Below are positions 62,273-64,000 of a stretch of DNA of 64,000 nt, one piece after another. Each line of letters begins with the position of its first letter. Position 1 is the first letter of the stretch. The translations under genes were made by a program, and so were the position numbers. The notes beneath the pieces are model-generated. The model was given only the letters and a program-made list of their open reading frames with translations, was not told the origin of the DNA and searched no databases. This DNA is from Casuarius casuarius. Taxonomy: Eukaryota > Chordata > Aves > Casuariiformes > Casuariidae. Where the stretch lies: positions 577,284-641,283 of the forward strand of contig PTFA01000273.1 of NCBI GenBank assembly GCA_003342895.1, read 5' to 3'.

Positions 62273-62401
62273 TGTGGATATGGAAAGATTAGAATATTCA
62301 AAACTAATCCTCTTATGCTTATATTTAGTGCTGTGTTAATGGCTGCTCATAATCGTTTTGGAAGAACTCTGTGGTGTTACCTTCCTAGCTTTACAGATTG
62401 A
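62273..62401 (+). other. candidate terminal coding exon, 129 bp
   Basis: A T-rich tract ending ttttttgtttgcag gives a strong acceptor at 62272. It is followed in phase by 42 codons and a TGA at 62399-62401. The translation starts CGYGKIRIFKTNPL, has a short hydrophobic middle (LMLIFSAVLMAA) and ends LPSFTD. I do not recognise it. No upstream partner exon was found and no AATAAA is evident soon after, so a decoy acceptor is a serious alternative. Confidence 0.18.
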
Positions 62402-63763
62402 ACACTGCATCTGACAAAGTGCCCTCTGCCCATCCTGGTTGACTTCAGCTGTCTTACTCTCACTGCATCACCGACATCACTTCCACTGGCTTAAGTGCTC
62501 TTACACACCTTCCATCCCTTTATGCTCTCACCACACACACTTTTTCTAGCTAGCAATGCTGTTTTGAGACTGGAAAGAGCCATCTCCTTCTTCAGTGCAG
62601 GTTTTCACCCACATGGGCTGAATATGTTTCTGTTTCTTCCCACGACTCTCAGAGGAGAGGAGGAGGAAGTGTGCATTCTGCAACACCATCAAAATCTAAC
62701 TCCTCCTGAAACAAACACCTTTTTTTCCAAATATAAAGGTCAGAATGTTTGAAGATAAAAGTGCCTCTGTCTTTTTTCCTGAAGTTTTCCTTCAGAGTTG
62801 AAGGTGGACTATGATCTGGAGGCTGAGTGTGCTACTTGTTGGCTACACCAGGAAAATACCAAGTTTTCCATCTAGTGCTTTAGCACTGGCAGTCCTTTTG
62901 GAGACCTTTGAGAGTTGTTTGAAAACTGAAGGCTATGCAGGATGAAGAAAATTTTTAACACAAAGCACAAATTTTCCTTAGACCTACTGGCAACACGTGT
63001 CTGCCCACCTGCTGCTCAAGAACTGACTGTTTGCCACAGGACAGCCAAAGTAGTGCACTTAGGATACTTTGTTACAGCCTGCTTGAACTTCCATAGGAAA
63101 AGTTGAGGGTTTGGATAAACTGTTCCAAGCAGCCACATCTTAAGATCTTTCTTTCATCCACTTAACCCTTGCATATTTTTGCCAACAATTTATGATCATA
63201 TTCTCCTAAAAAAGTCTAAAGCTTTAAGTGTTGTAGACTTGCTCATCCCACACAGCTCACATTGTCTCATGATTAAAGTTCAGGTGAAAGCCCACTTGCT
63301 TTCTCAGTGGCTGATCTGTCATCCTCCCATAATTTTAAATTTGAGGATGTCACAGCATCTTTTGAAGCAGCGTAACTGCCTGTCAGAGCCTGCCAAATTA
63401 TCATGCAGGCTGCAATTCTGCTTAGCAAAGCGCTCGGCTTCTCCCTCATTAGCATTCCAGATAAGGAAACACCTTCCCTTATGATTTGCTTAAACCACAC
63501 CAGCAGGCAGTGCACTAAACTCTTCAAAGGCAGCTGCCCTCAACCTTTTGCATTTCAGTACTTTGCTTTTATCACTCTTTTCAACTAAACATAAAAGTTC
63601 TTTATTACTCCATTGCCAGTCCCAGGGCACTTGCTGGCCTCTCCCAGGGTGGTTTTGATATACAGCACTTCAGCCAGGATCTTTTTTGCTCTCCACAGCG
63701 TTCCACGTGCCTTCTGTTTAAAGCAAGTCTGCAGTTTTACTGGGGTGTATGTATACACATGTG

Positions 63764-63766
<3 letters not shown>
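62402..63766. other. noncoding DNA, nothing recognised
   Basis: Mixed-composition single-copy sequence with short open frames. No repeat is recognised before the CA run. Confidence 0.5.

Positions 63767-63798
<32 letters not shown>
63767..63798 (+). repeat. (AC)16 microsatellite
   Basis: Sixteen uninterrupted AC units directly beside the CR1 tail. Confidence 0.97.
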
Positions 63799-63802
63799 CA
63801 TA

Positions 63803-64000
63803 TCACAGACTCAAAAATAATAGCCGCTGAGGCCAGCAGAATTTGGAGACTGTCTGGGCCAGCCCCCTGCTCAGACCAAAGTCAGCTACATCAGGTTAAC
63901 CAGGGCTGTGTACAGTTGGGATGTGAATATCTCCAAGGATGAAGACTCCACAAACTCTCTGGGCAACCTGCTCCAAGAACTGAGCATCCACACAGTAAAA
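63803..64000 (-). mobile_element. CR1 LINE 3' end, cut by the window edge
   Basis: The sequence matches the 3' end of the CR1 at 34348 block by block: an octamer-like remnant (atcacagactc), then 'ccccctgctcagacc', then 'gtcagctacatcaggtt', then 'gtgaatatctccaaggat'. It lies on the minus strand and continues past position 64000. It is diverged, so it is an independent old insertion. Confidence 0.9.

Overview
The window reads as vertebrate nuclear DNA, most likely from a bird or another archosaur. The main evidence is a CR1-family LINE 3' end at 34348-35083, oriented on the minus strand. It has the CR1 octamer tail and recognisable C-terminal reverse-transcriptase ORF residues. A second CR1 3' end in the same orientation runs off the window at 63803-64000. 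An endogenous-retrovirus solo LTR at 29099-29827 and the low repeat density fit this. Three ambiguous bases (N) at 29291 and 29295-29296 show it is a draft assembly. I see no prokaryotic gene organisation, rRNA, tRNA or CRISPR.

The window looks like a gene desert or very large intron(s). No protein-coding gene can be identified with confidence. Nearly all open frames are short, overlap on both strands and have no family I recognise. The longest lie in the CR1 copy, in GC-rich patches or in low-complexity tracts. I list a few exon candidates that combine an open frame with plausible splice sites, all at low confidence because decoy splice sites are common in this kind of DNA. They are 3442-3633 (-), 13054-13176 (+), 17624-17739 with 17864-18025 (-), 39736-39876 (-), 46874-46928 (+) and 62273-62401 (+).

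Layout:
- 1-15.3 kb: AT-rich single-copy DNA with a GC-rich coding-like block near 3.5 kb and an exon candidate at 13.1 kb.
- 15.3-18.1 kb: GC-richer, with a CpG patch and a possible two-exon minus-strand transcript.
- 18.1-29.1 kb: AT-rich, mostly featureless.
- 29.1-29.8 kb: complete solo LTR flanked by a 5-bp target-site duplication.
- 30.9-31.5 kb: second CpG patch.
- 32.5-33.0 kb: homeodomain-site-rich DNA, then an old SINE-like relic carrying a perfect 96-bp tandem duplication.
- 34.3-35.1 kb: CR1.
- 35.1-58.8 kb: mostly featureless, with microsatellites, a decayed inverted repeat and GC-rich patches near 48 and 52 kb.
- 58.9-60.6 kb: simple-sequence tracts.
- 63.8-64.0 kb: a (CA)16 run abutting the second CR1.

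The most solid results are the LTR with its target duplication, the two CR1 copies and the exact 96-bp duplication. The exon calls are hypotheses that RNA-seq or cross-species alignment would settle.
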